A stretch of 64,000 nt of DNA from an uncultured Marinobacter sp. GTDB taxonomy: Bacteria; Pseudomonadota; Gammaproteobacteria; Pseudomonadales; Oleiphilaceae. A model generated the notes under the pieces. It saw nothing but the letters and a program-made list of their open reading frames with translations. It searched no databases and was not told the DNA's origin. Shown here in pieces: positions 9,931 to 20,624 of this stretch (position 1 is its first letter; every line of letters begins with the position of its first letter). The translations under genes and the position numbers were made by a program. Where the stretch lies: assembly GCF_913055835.1 (NCBI RefSeq), contig NZ_CAJXKQ010000013.1, positions 39,512 to 103,511 on the forward strand. The letters run 5' to 3'.

Positions 9931-12900
9931 TGTCTTCCGGTCAGCCGCTCAATGGTTTCAAGCAGCTCGGTTTCCTGGAACGGCTTGCCGAGATACTCGT
10001 TGACACCAATGGCCAGCGCACGTTCGCGGTGTTTTTCGCCGGTCCGCGAGGTGATCATGCAGATCGGAGTTTCCCGCAGGTTGTCGTCGTGGCGCACAAA
10101 GCTGGCAACTTCGAAACCGTCCATCCGCGGCATCTCGATATCCAGCAGGATGATGTCCGGCTTGTGGTCCTGAAGCTGCGCCACCGCATCCAGGCCGTCT
10201 TTGGCGGTGATGACTTCCATGCCGTTACGCTCCAGCAGTCGTGAAGTAACCTTCCGTACCGTGACCGAGTCGTCCACCACCATGACCACGGTGGCCTGTT
10301 CCTCGTATCGGGCAGACTCGCGGGCCTTCTCGAGATTGGCCAGGCGCTGGCGTTCGGACAGGATGTCGGAACGGATCATGGCTGGCAGGTCGAGAATCAC
10401 CACCACGTTACCGTCACCCAGGATGGTCGCACCCGAGACACCCCGCACGGAACTGAACTGCGGGCCAAGGGACTTAACAACGATTTCCCGGCTGCCCATC
10501 AGGTTGTCCACCTGCAGGGCCATGGGTTGCTCGGCGCCGCGTACCAGGATCACCGGCAGTGGCAGGGCCTGACCCTGCAGCTTCGGATGGTGGTCACTGT
10601 TCAGCAGGCTGCCCAGATACTGAAGCCGGTATTCCTGGCCGGCGTATTCGTACAGCGGTGCGTCCGGCTTGTAGTATTCCTCGAGCTCGTAGGTGCTGAC
10701 CCGGACAATACCCTCGATGGTGTTCAGCGGGATGGCGTAGAAGTCCTCGCCCGTGGACACCATCAGGGCCCGGTTCACGGATACCGTGAACGGCAGACGC
10801 ACGGTGAAGGTTGTACCACGGCCCAGGGCCGAATCAATGTCGAGGCTACCGCCGAGCTGCTTGATCTCGCTGGCAACCACGTCCATGCCCACGCCCCGGC
10901 CGGAAATCTGGGTCACCTGCTGGGCGGTGGAGAAGCCGGGTTGCAGGATGAACTGCAGGATTTCCCGTTCGGACAGGTCTTCATCTTCCCGCAGCATGCC
11001 CTGACGGATGGCCTTGTCCCGAATCACCGAGGAGGGAATGCCGGCGCCATCGTCGATCATGCGCAGCACTACGTCGCCGCCTTCCCGCGTCAGTGACAGC
11101 GTCACTTCGCCGGTTTCGGGTTTTCCAGCCTTCTTGCGGTCGGCCGGGCTTTCAATGCCGTGGTCCAGTGCGTTCCGGAGCATGTGTTCGAGGGGCGCGA
11201 TCATGCGCTCCAGAATGTTCCGGTCCATCTCGCCCTCGGCATTGCGAACATCGAAGTCCACTTTCTTGCCCAGTTCGCCGCTGATCTGGCGAACGATCCG
11301 TCGCAGACGGGGCACCATGGAGGCGAACGGAATCATCCGGGTCTTCATCAGACCTTCCTGGAGTTCCGTGTTGATCCGCGACTGCTGTACCAGCAGGGTT
11401 TCGGTGTCACGTACCCGGTCGGACAGGGTCTCTCGCAGGTCCGCGAGGTCCGAGGAAGATTCGGTCAGGGCCCGGGACAGCTGCTGGATGGACGAGTAAC
11501 GGTCCATTTCCAGGGGGTCGAAGTCGTCGCCGTAATCCGGGCCGTGCTCTTTCTCGGCGCTGAACAGGATCTGGGCTTCGGTCTCGATTTCCATCCGGCG
11601 CAACTGCTCACGCAGACGCTCGATGGTGGCAGCCATTTCATCCAGGGTATGACCGAAATCGCTGGTCTGCTGTTCCAGGCGGCCCCGGGTGATACTGGTT
11701 TCACCGGCCAGGTTGACCAGCTCATCCAGCAGCGGTGCCGACACCCGGATGGTTTCCTGGGCCGCGCGCTGGGCCTCCGCCGCTTGTTTACGGGCCTTGG
11801 CCGGAGATTTGCCGGGCTTTGGTGCCGGTGCCGACGGTTTTTCCGCTTTGGCGGGCGGTGTCGGCTGTTCAGACGTTTTCGGTTCCGGGACGGCCGGGGC
11901 AGGCGCTGGTTGCTCTGCCTTCGCTGCGGGCACACCCGTGCCTGACTCATAGCCTTTACGGATATCGGCAACCAGGGCAATGATGGCGTCGTGGTCTTCG
12001 GTAATGGCCTGCCACTGGGATTCATCAGGGGCATTGCCGCCCAGGTCAATCAGGCGGGTCTCAAACGCGTGCGCCCTGTCGCCAAGCTGGGTCAGCTGGG
12101 ACAGACGGGCACCGCCCTTGAGGGTGTGCAATGCCCGCTGGGCTTCCTGATTGAAGTTGTGGTTTGCCGGCTCTTTGCGCCAGTCATCGAGCAACTGCTC
12201 AAGCTGGTCCATGATCTCACCGGCTTCCTCCAGGAAGATTTCCAGTACCTCCGGATCGATCGCTTCCTGTTCGGATTCGGCACGGGGAGCTGCGCTTTCT
12301 TGGGCGGCTACCTCATGAGCAGTCTGGAAGTCTTCAACAAGCCCGGTATCCGGTTCAGGCTTGCTGCCTTCCTCCAGGCTGTCGAGCATGGACTTGAGGC
12401 TGCCCAGTGCACGATCGCTGAGGTTCAGCAGGGTCTTCTGGTTATTGGATCCGGAAATCAGCGGATCCAGGGCGTCTGACCAGGCCTCTGCCAGGTTGGC
12501 AATGGGATCCACATCTGAAAGCCGCGCACCGCCCTTGAGGGTGTGTAGTTCCTGCTGAAGCTGGGTCAGGCCGGTGAGTACTTCGGGCTCGTCGCGCCAC
12601 TGGTCCAGACATTCGCTGATGGCGTCGTAGATTTCCAGACCTTCGTCCAGGAAGATACCGATCAGGTCGTCATCACTGGCCTGTGCCAGGGTCTCGCTGA
12701 GGCTGGTGCCTTCCGGCGTTTCCTCGGCCGGAGGCTCGGCTTTCTCTGCCGCTACGGGCTGTTCGGTCTCTTCCTCCAGGGTATCAGAGGGCATTGCCTC
12801 GCCCCGCAGGATGGACTGGACGCGGGCAACCAGCTCATCGGCCGGTGGACAGGGCTTCTGGGTGGCCACCTGTTCGACCATCTGCGCCAGCCTGTCATGG

Positions 12901-15900
12901 CAGGCAAACAGCAGGTCATTCATGGAGTCGCTGGCTTCCAGCTGACCTTCCGCAACCTTTTCAAACAGGTCTTCAAGCACGTGGGTCAGATCGCCGATGG
13001 CTTCCACCCCGGCCATACGGGCGCCACCCTTGAGGGTATGGACATCCCGTTGCAGCTCCGCTGCAATGCTCCGGTCCGAAGGATCCTCTGTCCAGGTGTG
13101 CAAGGCACTCCCGGTTGAGTTAATCAGATCGTAGGCCTCTTCCAGGAAGATACCGACCAGTTCCGGATCCAGGTGCGATAGGTCGGCGACTCCGTCTTCC
13201 GATTCACCGTCTTCATCGGACAGTTCAGTTCCTTCAGGCTCATCCACTTCCGGGAGTGGGGCCTGCTCCTCTGCGTTTGCATCCGGTGCGGATTCGTCTT
13301 CGAGGCTGGCCACATTGGTGACCGGCCGGGTTCCTGTAGCGCTGTCCATGTAGGCCTGAATTTCGGCAATCAGATCCGGAGCGGGACGTGGCGGCTCCTT
13401 GGCCTCCAGATTCTCAACCATACCCGCCAGGCGGTCGTGGCAGCGGAAGAGCAGGTCGGACAGCTCGTCGTTGATCGACAGCCGCTGTTCGGTCAATCCC
13501 TCGAACAGGTTCTCCAGTTCATGGGAGAGATCGCCTACGGCCGGGATGTCCGCAAGCCGTGCGCCACCCTTGAGGGTATGCAGATCCCGCTGAAGCAGAC
13601 GCAGGATATCCAGGTTCGCCGTATTCTCGCTCCAGCTCTGGAGCGCTTCGGCGGTACTGTCGATAAGGTCGCGGGCTTCCTCCAGGAAGATTTCCGCCAG
13701 CTCCTCATCCATTTCGTCGTCGGCTTCGGCCGTTTCCGGCAGCGGCGGTTGCTCGGTTGTCTCGGCCTCTTCACTGGCCGGCGTCTCGCTCTCGTCCATC
13801 TCAAAGCTGAGATCGATCTCCTCAAGGTCGCCGGTGAATTCCTGTTCGAAGGCATCCGGTTCCTGGCTTTCCGGGGCCTGAGCCTGTTTCAGCCCTTCAA
13901 GGGCGGTGACCATATCATCACTGGATTCGGTAGCAAGCCCGGCTGCCACCTGGTCCATCATGTTGATGAGCTGTTCGTGGGCGGCACGAACCGTCTCGAA
14001 GAAAACCTCGTTCGGCGCTTCGTTGTGTTTTGCCGCCTCGTCATAGGTTTCTTTCAGGGCACTCGACAGCGCGGCAACGTCGCCAAGCCCGGCTTGGGAG
14101 GCGCCGGCGGTCAGCTGCTCCAGTTCGGAACGTAGCGGGTTCAACGACTCCATTTCGCGGGGGTTGTCCGCCCAGTGATCGAGAATCCGGTCAGCATCGA
14201 GAACAATGTCGAGACCTTCGTTCAGGAACAGCTGAACCAGCTGTGACGGCGCCTGCTCCGGGTGCTGGCGCGGCGCCTCCTCGCTGTGACTGCGGAGTGT
14301 TTCTTCCGTCAGTTGGTGCAGCTTTTCAAGGAAGGCTTCGGTGCCGGGCAGCGAAGCCTGCGGGTTTTCACGGATCTGGGCCAGGCCCTGGGTCAGGAAA
14401 TCGCAGGCGGATTCAATCAGCGAGAGCACGTCGCGGTTGGCGCGCTTGTTTTGAGCCCGGGATTCCTTGACGAAACGCTCCAGTGGCGTGATCACGGCAG
14501 CGATCGGGGCAATGCCAGCGGTATGTGCACTGCCCTTGAGCGTATGCAGGGCCCGGGAAAGATCATCGGTGTAGGCAACCGTGGTTTTGTCACCTGCGGC
14601 CGAGAGGAAATCCTTCAGCGTTTGAAGATGAGTCTCGGTTTCGCTTTCAAAAATATCCAGCAACACCGGGTCAACCGCATCCTCGTCAGTAGCCAGGGCC
14701 TCTGGCTCGCCGGTATCGGTTTCGCCTTCGGACGTGGTTTCCAGTCCTTCCGATTCGGCCGCGGGCATCATGCTGGCATCGGGAATCTCGCCGTTGGCCA
14801 GGGCGTTGGCTCGGGCTTCCAGGTTCGAGGTGTCGACCGATGGCGACCGGCGCTTTTCAAAATCTTCGACCAGGGCGGGCAGGTTGGAAGTGACATCCTC
14901 CAGCAGGCTGGCAATGTCATCATTCATGAAGATGCTGCCGTCGATAACGCGGTTCAGCATGTTCTCTACGGACCAGGCCAGCTCACCCACTACCAGTGCG
15001 CCAACCATACGGCCACTGCCTTTCAGTGTGTGGAAGGCGCGGCGAACTTCCGACAGAGCACTGCGGTCATCGTGCTGGCGCAGAAGCATCGGCAGGTATT
15101 CACGAATGGTGTCCAGCACCTCACCGGCTTCTTCAACAAAGATTTCGAGTATTTCGTCGTCAATCAGGTCGTCTTCATCAAAGGAAGCTTCAGATGCCGC
15201 CTCTTCGGTGTCTGTCTCCTCGATGGGCAACTCTGTTTCCCGGACTTCCTCTGGGGTCTCGGAGGTTGTGTCTTCCTCTTCTGCAACTTCCGATGCTTCG
15301 ACAGCCTCATCGTCAGTCCGGCGGGTTGTCGCCATGGCCTCGGCACGGCTGATGAGCGCTTCAACATCGCCAGCGCTCTGGCCTTCCTTGAACTCCCGGA
15401 TCAGCGAGGGAATGCGGGCATTGACCTCGTCCACCAGGGTAAACATATCGTCGGTGGGGCGAATGGTCTGATCAATCACACGGTTCAGCAGGTTTTCCAC
15501 TGACCATGCCAACTCGCCAATACTGGTAGCGCCAACGAGACGGCCGCTGCCCTTGAGTGTGTGGAAGGCGCGACGAACCTCGGTGAGCGCTTCACGGTCA
15601 TCGTGATTCTGGCGCAGCCGGGGATAGAATTCGTGGATGGTTTCGAGAACTTCCTCGGCTTCCTCAACGAAGATACCGAGAATTTCATCGTCCAGGAGTT
15701 CCGCGTCCGAACCCTTGGTTTCTTCGGGGGCGGCCGTTGTGGTGGTCTCCGGGTGCTCTGCAACCGGTTCAACAACGGGTACATCCTCCTCGGTGGTCTC
15801 CGTCCACGTGGGCTCGGCACCGACCGGGAAACCGAGGGATGCGAGACTGTCTTCAGCGACTCGGAGGATCGAATCGTTGTCGCCAATCCCTTCGGCCAGG

Positions 15901-17525
15901 CGCTCGAGATAATACTCGATGCTGGTGACCGCATCGGCCAGGATATCCAATTGCTTCCAGTCCGGAACCTGTTTGCTGCCCAGCAACACATCGGTAATGT
16001 AACGCTCGGCCGAGGCCAGCATGCCGGCAACCCGGTCCAGCGGGATCAGGCTGAGGCCGCCGCGAATGCTGTGCAGCAGGCCCGGAACATGCTCAATTTC
16101 CCGAGTATCCCATTGCGAGGCAATGAAATTCACGATGGCGGATTTCACCTGTTCCAGGGTGTTCCGGGATTCGCGGAGCAGTGCACCACTGGCTTCGCCC
16201 AGTTCCCTGGAGCCCAGGTTCACCGGGGCATCGGGAGCCTCCTCTGCGGACGACTCCTGCTGTCCTTCACTGTCCAGGCCGGCGAGACTGGCCTCGACGT
16301 AAAGCAGCGCGCCGGCGATGTCCATCAGGGTGCCATCGTCAACCTGCTCGGTCTGGGTGCTGAGTTTTTCAACCAGTTCAACCTGCTCGGTCACCACTTT
16401 CCTTGGTATGCCGAGACCCAGCACCGCCAGGGTATTGGCCACCTGACGCAAGCCCGGCAACAGGTCCTCAAGTTCACTGTTCTGACGCAGCTCTGAGCGA
16501 ACAAACAGGTCCAGCTGGTCCTTGAGTTTGGCCAGCTCTTCGTTGAGCGCACCCACCACGGAATGGATGGCATCCCGACCCGGACCGGATACCCGGGTTC
16601 GAGCGGCATCAACATCGTCTTCCGAAGGCAGCGCCTGATTCAGCTGGTAGGCGTCCCGCAGGGCACTGACCTGGGGTGAATCCAGGTCCCGGGCCCGGGC
16701 AACATAGTAGAGCAGGTGTTTGAGCAGTGCTTCCGGCGCCGGTTGCTGGAGGATGTCGGCATGCTCGTCGGTCAGTCGGCGGATTTCACTGTCCAGTTCC
16801 CGGAGCAGGGATTTCACTGCCGCATTCACCGGATTGACGTGTGCCTGCAGCGTTTCCACAAAGGCACTGGCCGCTTTCCAGAGCTCGCCCCTGGGCGTCT
16901 TCTGGCACAAGCGGATCAGTCGCTGGATCACCTTCTGCATGTACTCGAAATGGGCATCCAGATCCGCTTCCCGTATAACGCCAGCCAATGCGAACTGGTA
17001 CATCTGGCGCAGCTTACGGATGTGGCCCAGAACTGTCGGGTCCTGCAGGCGCTGGGATACCTTTCCAGTCACGGTGATTCGTGAGGGAGCCAGGTCCGGT
17101 TTGAACAGCGAGGTGTCGGAGAGCAGGGATTCGCCACGGGCGGCCCGAAGGTCGTTAAGCAGTGGCAGCAGCACCATCGGGAAATCGTCCTGGCTGCTGG
17201 CCAGGTGCTCAAGGTATTGGGGTAGCTGCAGGATGGCCTGCATCAGGACTTCAACGGCTTCGTCGGTATTGGCAACGGTTTCGTTGAGCACGGCCTGGGT
17301 GAGCTTTTCCATTTCCTCGGTGAGCAGGGCTGCACCGTAGAGCTCGACCATTTGCAGGGTGCCGTGTACCTGATGGAGATAATTCAGGCAGAAGCGCAGG
17401 CGCGCGGTGTCGTCACGATTCTCGACATACGCTTCCAGTGCATGCTGACCCTGGGTCAGCGTGTCCTGTATCTCTCCCCGAACCCAGTCGAGGGCGATGC
17501 TGTCATGGTGATTGCCCATAACCAC
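9927..17525 (-). CDS. chpA: Giant hybrid chemotaxis histidine kinase ChpA (multiple Hpt, CheA kinase core, CheW, REC)
   Basis: 2532-aa ORF; seven HTLKG motifs; kinase boxes NALDHGIESPADRKKAGK, GRGVGMDVV; C-terminal receiver VVDDSVTVRKVTSRLLERNGMEV...DIILLDIEMPRMDGFEV. Confidence 0.95.
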   Translation of the reverse strand: MVMGNHHDSIALDWVRGEIQDTLTQGQHALEAYVENRDDTARLRFCLNYLHQVHGTLQMVELYGAALLTEEMEKLTQAVLNETVANTDEAVEVLMQAILQLPQYLEHLASSQDDFPMVLLPLLNDLRAARGESLLSDTSLFKPDLAPSRITVTGKVSQRLQDPTVLGHIRKLRQMYQFALAGVIREADLDAHFEYMQKVIQRLIRLCQKTPRGELWKAASAFVETLQAHVNPVNAAVKSLLRELDSEIRRLTDEHADILQQPAPEALLKHLLYYVARARDLDSPQVSALRDAYQLNQALPSEDDVDAARTRVSGPGRDAIHSVVGALNEELAKLKDQLDLFVRSELRQNSELEDLLPGLRQVANTLAVLGLGIPRKVVTEQVELVEKLSTQTEQVDDGTLMDIAGALLYVEASLAGLDSEGQQESSAEEAPDAPVNLGSRELGEASGALLRESRNTLEQVKSAIVNFIASQWDTREIEHVPGLLHSIRGGLSLIPLDRVAGMLASAERYITDVLLGSKQVPDWKQLDILADAVTSIEYYLERLAEGIGDNDSILRVAEDSLASLGFPVGAEPTWTETTEEDVPVVEPVAEHPETTTTAAPEETKGSDAELLDDEILGIFVEEAEEVLETIHEFYPRLRQNHDDREALTEVRRAFHTLKGSGRLVGATSIGELAWSVENLLNRVIDQTIRPTDDMFTLVDEVNARIPSLIREFKEGQSAGDVEALISRAEAMATTRRTDDEAVEASEVAEEEDTTSETPEEVRETELPIEETDTEEAASEASFDEDDLIDDEILEIFVEEAGEVLDTIREYLPMLLRQHDDRSALSEVRRAFHTLKGSGRMVGALVVGELAWSVENMLNRVIDGSIFMNDDIASLLEDVTSNLPALVEDFEKRRSPSVDTSNLEARANALANGEIPDASMMPAAESEGLETTSEGETDTGEPEALATDEDAVDPVLLDIFESETETHLQTLKDFLSAAGDKTTVAYTDDLSRALHTLKGSAHTAGIAPIAAVITPLERFVKESRAQNKRANRDVLSLIESACDFLTQGLAQIRENPQASLPGTEAFLEKLHQLTEETLRSHSEEAPRQHPEQAPSQLVQLFLNEGLDIVLDADRILDHWADNPREMESLNPLRSELEQLTAGASQAGLGDVAALSSALKETYDEAAKHNEAPNEVFFETVRAAHEQLINMMDQVAAGLATESSDDMVTALEGLKQAQAPESQEPDAFEQEFTGDLEEIDLSFEMDESETPASEEAETTEQPPLPETAEADDEMDEELAEIFLEEARDLIDSTAEALQSWSENTANLDILRLLQRDLHTLKGGARLADIPAVGDLSHELENLFEGLTEQRLSINDELSDLLFRCHDRLAGMVENLEAKEPPRPAPDLIAEIQAYMDSATGTRPVTNVASLEDESAPDANAEEQAPLPEVDEPEGTELSDEDGESEDGVADLSHLDPELVGIFLEEAYDLINSTGSALHTWTEDPSDRSIAAELQRDVHTLKGGARMAGVEAIGDLTHVLEDLFEKVAEGQLEASDSMNDLLFACHDRLAQMVEQVATQKPCPPADELVARVQSILRGEAMPSDTLEEETEQPVAAEKAEPPAEETPEGTSLSETLAQASDDDLIGIFLDEGLEIYDAISECLDQWRDEPEVLTGLTQLQQELHTLKGGARLSDVDPIANLAEAWSDALDPLISGSNNQKTLLNLSDRALGSLKSMLDSLEEGSKPEPDTGLVEDFQTAHEVAAQESAAPRAESEQEAIDPEVLEIFLEEAGEIMDQLEQLLDDWRKEPANHNFNQEAQRALHTLKGGARLSQLTQLGDRAHAFETRLIDLGGNAPDESQWQAITEDHDAIIALVADIRKGYESGTGVPAAKAEQPAPAPAVPEPKTSEQPTPPAKAEKPSAPAPKPGKSPAKARKQAAEAQRAAQETIRVSAPLLDELVNLAGETSITRGRLEQQTSDFGHTLDEMAATIERLREQLRRMEIETEAQILFSAEKEHGPDYGDDFDPLEMDRYSSIQQLSRALTESSSDLADLRETLSDRVRDTETLLVQQSRINTELQEGLMKTRMIPFASMVPRLRRIVRQISGELGKKVDFDVRNAEGEMDRNILERMIAPLEHMLRNALDHGIESPADRKKAGKPETGEVTLSLTREGGDVVLRMIDDGAGIPSSVIRDKAIRQGMLREDEDLSEREILQFILQPGFSTAQQVTQISGRGVGMDVVASEIKQLGGSLDIDSALGRGTTFTVRLPFTVSVNRALMVSTGEDFYAIPLNTIEGIVRVSTYELEEYYKPDAPLYEYAGQEYRLQYLGSLLNSDHHPKLQGQALPLPVILVRGAEQPMALQVDNLMGSREIVVKSLGPQFSSVRGVSGATILGDGNVVVILDLPAMIRSDILSERQRLANLEKARESARYEEQATVVMVVDDSVTVRKVTSRLLERNGMEVITAKDGLDAVAQLQDHKPDIILLDIEMPRMDGFEVASFVRHDDNLRETPICMITSRTGEKHRERALAIGVNEYLGKPFQETELLETIERLTGRQ

Positions 17526-17530
17526 TCCGG

Positions 17531-18430
17531 TTATTCTTCGTCAGTCTGGCGTTTGATCCACGCCAGCACATGTTCCGAGGGGACTCTCTGTAACCCGGGA
17601 GGCTGCCAGTCGGTCAGCTCTCCCTGGCCCAGAACCAGCAACCCCCCGGGCGCCAGCCGCTCTGCAAGTCGCTTGACAATTTCCCGCCGGCGCCAGCGAC
17701 GGAAATAAATCAGCAGATTCTGGCAGAAGATGATGTTCATCCCGTGCATGGGGGCTTTATCAAGATCCAGAACATTCAGTCTGGTAAAGCACACCCTGTC
17801 ACGGATGCTGTTCACAATTTCTACGGTATTCCGCTCGGCCGGGCGGAAATACCGGGATTTCATGTCCTCGTCCATTCCCAGCAGTTTGCGGGGGTTGAAC
17901 TGACCGTTCCGGGCCTTCTCGATCACCGGTTTGCTGATGTCAGAGCCGGTGACGCCAAACAGTGGCTGTAACGCCAGCTGGCTCATGCATTCATTCAGCA
18001 CCATGGCCAGGGTGTAGGGCTCCTCTCCGGTGGAACATCCGACACTCCAGGCTTCCAGGGGGCGCTTTTTCAGTTGCTCCCTCGGCCGGGTCAGGACATA
18101 GTCGGAAACCAGCCGGAAGGCGTCGGGATCCCGGAAAAACCGGGTTTCCTGAACCGTGAGCCGATCCACCAGCGTTGACCATTCCCGGATTGCATCGGGC
18201 CCGGATACGATTTTTTCGTAATAGGCCTGATAGCTGCTGCAGCCGATTTCCCGCATCCGGATGCCAAGGTTCGTTTCCAGAAACGAGCGACGCTCGGCGG
18301 ACAGGGTTATGCCGGTTCGGTGTTCCAGCAGGGTTTGCCACTGGCTGAACTGCGCCTCGTCCATATCCGGGAGTCGGCGCAGTGACCAGATGCCCTCGGC
18401 AGGTGACAGGTTGTTATGCATTTGCGCCAT
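17531..18430 (-). CDS. pilK: CheR-type methyltransferase PilK
   Basis: RDPDAFRLVSDYVL...SVGCSTGEEPYTLAMVL...NIIFCQNLLIYF; position next to pilJ. Confidence 0.88.
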   Translation of the reverse strand: MAQMHNNLSPAEGIWSLRRLPDMDEAQFSQWQTLLEHRTGITLSAERRSFLETNLGIRMREIGCSSYQAYYEKIVSGPDAIREWSTLVDRLTVQETRFFRDPDAFRLVSDYVLTRPREQLKKRPLEAWSVGCSTGEEPYTLAMVLNECMSQLALQPLFGVTGSDISKPVIEKARNGQFNPRKLLGMDEDMKSRYFRPAERNTVEIVNSIRDRVCFTRLNVLDLDKAPMHGMNIIFCQNLLIYFRRWRRREIVKRLAERLAPGGLLVLGQGELTDWQPPGLQRVPSEHVLAWIKRQTDEE

Positions 18431-18457
18431 AAACCGTCAACAGCCCTGGAACGGAAA

Positions 18458-20533
18458 TCAGCCCACCACCGGAACGTCGCTGTCTTCCTCTTCTTCCTGA
18501 TCCGCCACGTCTTCTTCCGGCAGGGTGAAGCCGGCAACGGAAGACCGCAGCTCGGACGCCATTTCTGCCAGGTTACCGATGGACTTCGCGGTCGCATTGG
18601 TACCAGAGGAGGTCTGGGACGTGATTTCCTGGATAACATTCATGGTGTTGGAAATGTGAGCGGCCGACGAGGACTGCTGACGTGCGGCGTTGGAGATGTT
18701 CTGGATCAGTTCCGCCAGAGACATGGATACGTTCTCGATTTCCTCGAGGGCGATACCCGCGTCCTGGGCCAGACGGGCACCACGGACCACCTCGGCAGTG
18801 GTGTGTTCCATGGAGATAACCGCTTCGTTGGTATCCGACTGGATCGTCTTAACCAGCGCTTCAATCTGCTTGGTTGCAGCGGACGAACGTTCCGCCAGTC
18901 GCTGAACTTCGTCCGCAACCACCGCGAAGCCCCGGCCCGCGTCACCGGCCATGGAGGCCTGGATCGCTGCGTTCAGGGACAGGATGTTGGTCTGGTCGGC
19001 GATGTCGTTGATCAGGGATACGATGTCACCGATTTCCTGGGAAGACTCACCCAGACGCTTGATCCGCTTGGAGGTTTCCTGGATCTGTTCACGGATGTTG
19101 TCCATGCCGCGGATGGTGTTCTGTACCACTTCCGCGCCTTTCTTCGCGATCGCAACCGACCGCTCCGCAACCGCGGAGGATTCGGCGGCGTTCGAGGATA
19201 CCTGGTCGATGGACACCGCCATCTCGTTAACCGCGGCGGAGGCACCGGCAATTTCCTGGGCCTGGTGCTCGGAAGCATCAGCCAGGTGCATGGCCGTAGC
19301 CTGGGTTTCCTGGGCCGCTGAGGCTACCCGTACGGCGGTACCACGAATCGCCTGTACCAGCCCGCGCATCTGGTCGATCGCGTAGTTGATGGAGTCGGCG
19401 ATCGCGCCGGTGAAGTCCTCGGTTACCGTGGCCTCGGTGGTCAGGTCACCATCAGCCAGGTCGGCCAGTTCGTCCAGCAGTCGCAAGATCGCGTTCTGGT
19501 TCTGCTCGTTCTGCTCTTGCGTAGCAGCCAGTCGGGCCTGGGCTTCGCGGTACAGGGCGAGACCGATAAACACAACGATCGCAACCATGGCGGCCAGGAT
19601 GGCGAAGGCCAGGGTCGGGCTGACCAGGCGTGAGGCGGACTGGGTCCGGAAGTTTTCGGCCAGTACAGAGAGTTCGGAAAGCAGGATCTCGGAATTCTGG
19701 AAGATATCGCTGGCGGCAGTACGAACCTTGAAGAGGTCGGGAGAGGCTTCAAGGATTGCGTCTACGTTCTGGGAAACGAACTGGAACAGTTCATCGACGG
19801 CTTCGAGGCCGTAGATGGCGTCTTCGTCATTTACCCGTGAGATGCCCATGGCAGGGTTGCCGTTCAGCTGGCCCTCGAGCACTCGACCGAACAGGCTTGC
19901 GTCACGACCAAAACGGTCGGCGGCAATAACCGCGTCTTCGTCACCGGAGAGTACGTTGTTGACCGAGCGAACAATCCGCTCCGCCAGCAGTGACTGGCGC
20001 TGGGCCAGTGCGATCTGTTCGGCGGGTGCGTTGTTGTCGAGCAGGATCTGTACGATATCGTCGTACTCGACCTGCAGCTGCGGGATGGTTTCGTTCAGGG
20101 TCCGGGCAACCTCATGCAGGCCGAGAACCGCATCCTGGGTAGAGAGGATGCTGTCGGCGTTTTCCCGCACGGTGTTCCAGTTTTCCTGAACGCCACTCTG
20201 CTGGGCCAGTTCACTCGGTGGCAGACCGGTTTCCGGATTACCCTCGGTTACGTTGGTCCAGAGCTGTTGGAATTCGTCACGGGAGCGGCGCAGCTGGTTG
20301 AAGGCCTCGGCGGTACCGCCGGCAGCCTCGGTCGCGTTCTTCGCGATTTCCTGAGAGAGCACCCTCAGCTCGGCGGTGTTGGCGATGTATTCCTGATCGT
20401 TCTGGCTGTCCTGGTTGATAATGAACAGCACGACAACGAGCAGGATGGTGAGTGCGATCAGCGCGGCGATCAGGCCGGCAACCAGCTTGTTGCCTCCCTG
20501 TCCCATACTGAGTCTTCCGGCTCTGTTCTTCAT
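18458..20533 (-). CDS. pilJ: Methyl-accepting chemoreceptor PilJ
   Basis: TM helices and the MCP signalling hairpin IADQTNILSLNAAIQASMAGDAGRGFAVVADEVQRLAERS. Confidence 0.93.
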   Translation of the reverse strand: MKNRAGRLSMGQGGNKLVAGLIAALIALTILLVVVLFIINQDSQNDQEYIANTAELRVLSQEIAKNATEAAGGTAEAFNQLRRSRDEFQQLWTNVTEGNPETGLPPSELAQQSGVQENWNTVRENADSILSTQDAVLGLHEVARTLNETIPQLQVEYDDIVQILLDNNAPAEQIALAQRQSLLAERIVRSVNNVLSGDEDAVIAADRFGRDASLFGRVLEGQLNGNPAMGISRVNDEDAIYGLEAVDELFQFVSQNVDAILEASPDLFKVRTAASDIFQNSEILLSELSVLAENFRTQSASRLVSPTLAFAILAAMVAIVVFIGLALYREAQARLAATQEQNEQNQNAILRLLDELADLADGDLTTEATVTEDFTGAIADSINYAIDQMRGLVQAIRGTAVRVASAAQETQATAMHLADASEHQAQEIAGASAAVNEMAVSIDQVSSNAAESSAVAERSVAIAKKGAEVVQNTIRGMDNIREQIQETSKRIKRLGESSQEIGDIVSLINDIADQTNILSLNAAIQASMAGDAGRGFAVVADEVQRLAERSSAATKQIEALVKTIQSDTNEAVISMEHTTAEVVRGARLAQDAGIALEEIENVSMSLAELIQNISNAARQQSSSAAHISNTMNVIQEITSQTSSGTNATAKSIGNLAEMASELRSSVAGFTLPEEDVADQEEEEDSDVPVVG

Positions 20534-20624
20534 TTTCTGGCTCCCGGCCTCTTCAAGAAATTGGCAAGTTTGTTTTTTCGGGTTTCAGGCGGTCAGGGTG
20601 ATGTTCCTGCCATTGTCACCACCC

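Noticed and set aside
14262-15503. 413-aa plus-strand ORF (and others such as 13437-14135, 15561-16496, 18416-19321) antisense to chpA and pilJ
   Set aside because: Shadow ORFs of high-GC coding sequence; they overlap well-supported genes, have low-complexity Gly/Phe/Arg composition and no recognisable domain.
12531-15566. Short DNA repeats (cccttgagggtrtg) recurring inside chpA
   Set aside because: They encode the HTLKG motif of successive Hpt domains, so they are protein-level repeats rather than a DNA element or CRISPR.
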